A DNA stretch of 6,772 bases, from the NCBI GenBank assembly GCA_017451975.1, contig JAFTNI010000075.1:1-6772 (forward strand), in the 5' to 3' direction. Made by a program: the position numbers and the translations under genes. The stretch comes from Clostridia bacterium (GTDB lineage Bacteria > Bacillota > Clostridia > Oscillospirales > CAG-272). Below the pieces are notes generated by a model that made no database searches, had not been told where the DNA came from, and saw only the letters and a list, made by a program, of their open reading frames with translations. This document shows positions 4,634 through 6,772 of this stretch, piece by piece (positions within the stretch are counted from its first letter, which is position 1; every line of letters begins with the position of its first letter).

Positions 4634-6334
4634 ATGAAAAAACTTATTTCTCTTCTCATCGCCATAGCACTCGTGCTTTCCTTTGCCGCTTGCACCGATT
4701 TGAATGCAAGCACCTCCGGCACTACAAGCACAACAGGCTCAGCAAACAACACAGGAACCACGCAAACAACACAGACCACGCAGGCTACAACCACTGCAAG
4801 CACAACGCAAACCACGCAGACAACAGCCTCCGAACCCGTTATTCCTACGAAAATAGAGGCAGCAGCGCTTGTTAAAAAAGCTATAGAAAGCTTTTTCGCG
4901 GCAAACTCCTTTGAAGCGGTTATGGACGTAAACATGACTATGGGTTACGGCGGAATGACCGTTACAAACAGCGTTAAATCGGAGGTTTCCGCATCGAGCC
5001 TTGATAAAACTCCAGTTTGGCGCGAATTGTGCACGATGATAGAAATGGGCGAAGCAGAGGTTTCCGAGGTTTACTTCGCAAACGGCAGCTACTATGTTTC
5101 CGAATACGGCTTTTACGGCAAGGTTCCCAATACGGCAGAAAGCGAAGAAGCCTTCGGCTGGAAGGAATCTTACGAAATGTTCCTTGCAGAAGTGCCTGCA
5201 AAGAAAGGCAGCACAAACACTGCCGCTTACATAAACTCCGTAAATGTACTTCCCGATGGCTCTGTGGAAATTTCCGTAGATACGCTTGAAGAAGCAGTAA
5301 TGTTCTCTGCTATAGTAGACGACCTTACCGAAAGCCTTGTGGGCGAGGATGAAGATGGCGTTACAACAACTGTAAGCGCGCCCAAAGAAACGGTTACGAT
5401 AATTATAGATAAAAACGGCAACCTCAAGCAGTATTCCTCTGTTATCGAGCTTACCGTAACGGCTTCCATGCAGGGCTTTTCCCAGATTATGACGATCACT
5501 ATGGACGTTGACACGGAATTTGAAAAGATCGGCGAAGCAGTAACGGTTGAAGCGCCCGCAAAGCCCCTTGAAGATTACGTTGAAACAACAAAAGATAGAT
5601 TTGCCGAAACGTTTGCAAAGCTTGCATACGACAAATTCAGCGAGGTAAAAGACCTTGAAGCAGAGCTTTACACCTACATTGAAATGGATATGGGCTTTGC
5701 AACCACGGAAGTTGAAATGATGGGCAAATTCTACGGCAAGGATTATAAGGGCGAAACACCCGTTGTGCGCGAAATGGTGAAAATGACCATAGGCACGGCG
5801 GATATGACAGCCGATATGTACTATAAAGACGGCTTCTATTATATCTCCTCCAACGGCCAGATGCTCAAGCTTACGAAGGACGAATATAAAGAGCTTTACG
5901 GCAACGAGGAAACAGACACGAACGACGAAGTTCTCGCTTACCTTGAAAGCGCCACAAGCGAGCTTTCCGAAATCTACCTCGACAGCGCCACAGGCGACCG
6001 CTGCATATTGCTCTATGCCGACGAGCAGACATTCGAGCTTTACTTTGCAAAGCATATAGCAGATACGAAGAAGCTTCTCGCGGGTGAAAGCGCAACCACG
6101 AACGTTCTCATTTACGCGCCCGAAATCTCCGTTACTATTTCGAAGGAAGGCAAGCTTGTTTCCTGCTACGTTGCATATTACATTTCCATGACGCTTGAAA
6201 CAGAGCCCGGCAAAACAGTAGACGTAATGGCATCTGTTTACGATGAATTTGAAGTAGTTGCAACAGAAAACGTAAGCGTGCCCGCCCCCGGCAACCTCGG
6301 CAGCTACCAAAGCCCCTCTGCAGAAGAAATTTAA
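4634..6334 (+). CDS. Large lipoprotein with two copies of a beta-rich domain (paralogue B)
   Basis: This encodes 566 aa from ATG 4634. A lipoprotein signal ends in lipobox FAAC with Cys20. Residues 21-67 are an extreme Thr/Gln/Ser linker with TTQ repeats, probably a flexible cell-wall spacer. Two repeats follow, about 72-315 and 320-560. They align with each other: TPVWRE (126-131) with TPVVRE (375-380), EVYFANGSYYVS (145-156) with DMYYKDGFYYIS (394-405), VTIIIDKNGNLKQY (254-267) with VTISKEGKLVSCY (500-512), and APAKPLEDY with APGNLGSY near the ends. The same motifs occur twice in the preceding gene, so the two proteins are paralogues with four domain copies in all. The fold is probably LolA/LppX/DUF6612-like by pattern only. 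It is the last gene of the operon, 20 nt before a strong terminator hairpin. The function is unknown. The protein is acidic and nearly free of cysteine in the folded part (Cys133, 457 and 511), as expected for an exported protein. Confidence 0.78.
   Translation: MKKLISLLIAIALVLSFAACTDLNASTSGTTSTTGSANNTGTTQTTQTTQATTTASTTQTTQTTASEPVIPTKIEAAALVKKAIESFFAANSFEAVMDVNMTMGYGGMTVTNSVKSEVSASSLDKTPVWRELCTMIEMGEAEVSEVYFANGSYYVSEYGFYGKVPNTAESEEAFGWKESYEMFLAEVPAKKGSTNTAAYINSVNVLPDGSVEISVDTLEEAVMFSAIVDDLTESLVGEDEDGVTTTVSAPKETVTIIIDKNGNLKQYSSVIELTVTASMQGFSQIMTITMDVDTEFEKIGEAVTVEAPAKPLEDYVETTKDRFAETFAKLAYDKFSEVKDLEAELYTYIEMDMGFATTEVEMMGKFYGKDYKGETPVVREMVKMTIGTADMTADMYYKDGFYYISSNGQMLKLTKDEYKELYGNEETDTNDEVLAYLESATSELSEIYLDSATGDRCILLYADEQTFELYFAKHIADTKKLLAGESATTNVLIYAPEISVTISKEGKLVSCYVAYYISMTLETEPGKTVDVMASVYDEFEVVATENVSVPAPGNLGSYQSPSAEEI
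4757..4819 (+). repeat. In-frame Thr/Gln linker with a repeated 9-base unit
   Basis: ACCACGCAR occurs at 4757-4765, 4775-4783 and 4811-4819, spaced 18 and 36 bases apart (multiples of 9). Each encodes Thr-Thr-Gln within the low-complexity linker of the second lipoprotein. Related ACAACRCAR units fill the spaces. The periodicity suggests growth by slippage, and linker length may vary between strains. Confidence 0.7.
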
Positions 6335-6353
6335 TCCCAAGCAAAATTTATAT

Positions 6354-6380
6354 AAAAACGCCCGATTTTCGGGCGTTTTT
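6354..6380 (+). terminator. Strong intrinsic terminator of the lipoprotein operon
   Basis: AAAAACGCCCGA (6354-6365) pairs perfectly over 12 bp with TCGGGCGTTTTT (6369-6380) around a TTT loop. It begins 20 nt after the stop of the second lipoprotein. A5 and T5 flanks make it potentially active in both directions. Confidence 0.9.
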
Positions 6381-6402
6381 GCATATGGAAAACTTTTTTT
6401 AA

Positions 6403-6432
6403 AAAAACAGATGCCTTCGGGCATCTGTTTTT
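6403..6432. terminator. Bidirectional terminator with UUCG tetraloop
   Basis: AAAAACAGATGCC (6403-6415) and GGCATCTGTTTTT (6420-6432) form a 13-bp perfect stem closed by C(UUCG)G, a very stable RNA loop. The A-run at 6401-6407 gives T7 on the minus strand, so it also serves as a terminator for the convergent regulator gene at 6513-6772. Confidence 0.87.
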
Positions 6433-6446
6433 GTTTATCGATAAAC
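6433..6446. repeat. 14-bp perfect palindrome
   Basis: GTTTATCGATAAAC is its own reverse complement and directly abuts the terminator stem. It has the size of a dimeric regulator site, but it lies 3' of both flanking genes, where an operator would be unexpected. The role is unknown. Confidence 0.5.
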
Positions 6447-6456
6447 TGATTTTAGG

Positions 6457-6480
6457 CTCACCCCTTTGGGTAGCGGTGAG
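6457..6480. other. Small inverted repeat downstream of the regulator gene
   Basis: CTCACC (6457-6462) pairs with GGTGAG (6475-6480), with CCC TTT GGG as an alternative inner hairpin (6462-6470). No T-run follows on either strand, so it is not a terminator by itself. It may be a 3' UTR stem of the minus-strand gene. Confidence 0.4.
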
Positions 6481-6512
6481 AGGGCAAAAGTTAATGTAAT
6501 TTCTAATTTTTC

Positions 6513-6772
6513 TCAGCCACGTTCCCGGCTATTTATATCCAACCCCTCAAAGAAATCTTCATATGTGCAGCCGTAGATTTTCTTTAGTTCTATCAAAACG
6601 CTTATGCGCACATTTAATTCTCCGGATTCATATTTTGCATAACAGCTTCGCGCTATATCGCAACCGCGCCTTTGCAATTCGGCGCAAAGTTTTTCCTGTG
6701 AAATATCGTGTTTATCTCGAAGTTTGCGAAGGTTATCACCAATGTTTCTATCGCGCCTTAGTTTTTGTTCCA
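6513..6772 (-). CDS. Small XRE-family helix-turn-helix regulator
   Basis: On the minus strand 85 residues are readable from the window edge to the TGA at 6515-6513. The first complete codon is GAA (6770-6768), preceded by TG at the edge. The missing base is therefore probably the A of an ATG start, giving an 86-aa protein. The sequence matches the Cro/C1 pattern: NIGDNLRKLRDKHDISQEKL, then CAELQRRGCDIARSCYAKYE, then SGELNVRISVLIELKKIYG and a YEDFFEGL end. The helix-turn-helix occupies about residues 21-50. Proteins of this short form, with RGCDI and YAKYESG motifs, are frequent in Clostridia and often have unknown targets. It is convergent with the lipoprotein operon and shares its bidirectional terminator, so it need not regulate that operon. 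Its own promoter lies outside the window. Confidence 0.85.
   Translation of the reverse strand, partial: EQKLRRDRNIGDNLRKLRDKHDISQEKLCAELQRRGCDIARSCYAKYESGELNVRISVLIELKKIYGCTYEDFFEGLDINSRERG

Noticed and set aside
4739..6424. 561-codon open frame on the minus strand opposite the second lipoprotein
   Set aside because: It is a codon-usage shadow. The plus-strand gene has a signal peptide, ribosome binding site and internal homology; the antisense product is a Cys/Phe/His-rich string with no family features and runs through both terminators.
1..6772. CRISPR array, tRNA, rRNA or insertion sequence
   Set aside because: No regularly spaced direct repeats, cloverleaf sequence, rRNA motif or transposase frame was found on either strand.

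Overview
The window looks like chromosomal DNA from a Clostridia-type member of the Bacillota, probably an uncultured gut or rumen lineage. This is inferred from strong AGGAGG-type ribosome binding sites, sigma-A-like promoters, U-tract hairpin terminators, Gram-positive-style lipoproteins with Thr/Ser-rich linkers, moderate GC by eye, and a small XRE regulator of a type common in Clostridia. No species can be assigned from the sequence alone.

Layout. Bases 1-946 hold the end of an aconitase X operon: the C-terminal 163 residues of the large catalytic subunit (DUF521 type) and the complete small swivelling subunit (DUF126 type), joined by an ATGA stop/start overlap. Bases 947-1539 are a gene-free stretch rich in structure. 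It has a perfect 17-bp inverted repeat, an 11-bp hairpin overlapping a good promoter, a short terminator directly after that promoter, a GC-rich palindromic repeat, and two hairpins sharing an identical 14-base 5' segment. It ends with the promoter that most likely drives the next genes.

Bases 1540-6380 appear to be one four-gene operon: a short NfeD-like membrane protein, an SPFH/stomatin-family protein (QmcA/paraslipin type), and two large lipoproteins (548 and 566 aa). Gaps are 31, 15 and 12 nt, with a strong terminator at the end. NfeD plus SPFH is a well-known bacterial pair linked to membrane microdomains. The two lipoproteins are paralogues and each contains two copies of a related beta-rich domain, so four copies lie in tandem. 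Sharing an operon suggests that the lipoproteins act at the outer membrane face with the SPFH/NfeD assembly. That is inference from context.

After 6380 come a second, bidirectional terminator with a UUCG loop, a 14-bp perfect palindrome, and a convergent small XRE-family HTH regulator on the minus strand. Its start codon appears to fall one base beyond the window edge.

The most unusual content is the tandem pair of internally duplicated lipoproteins attached to the NfeD-SPFH module, and the dense structural elements in 947-1539. No tRNA, rRNA, CRISPR array or transposase gene was seen.
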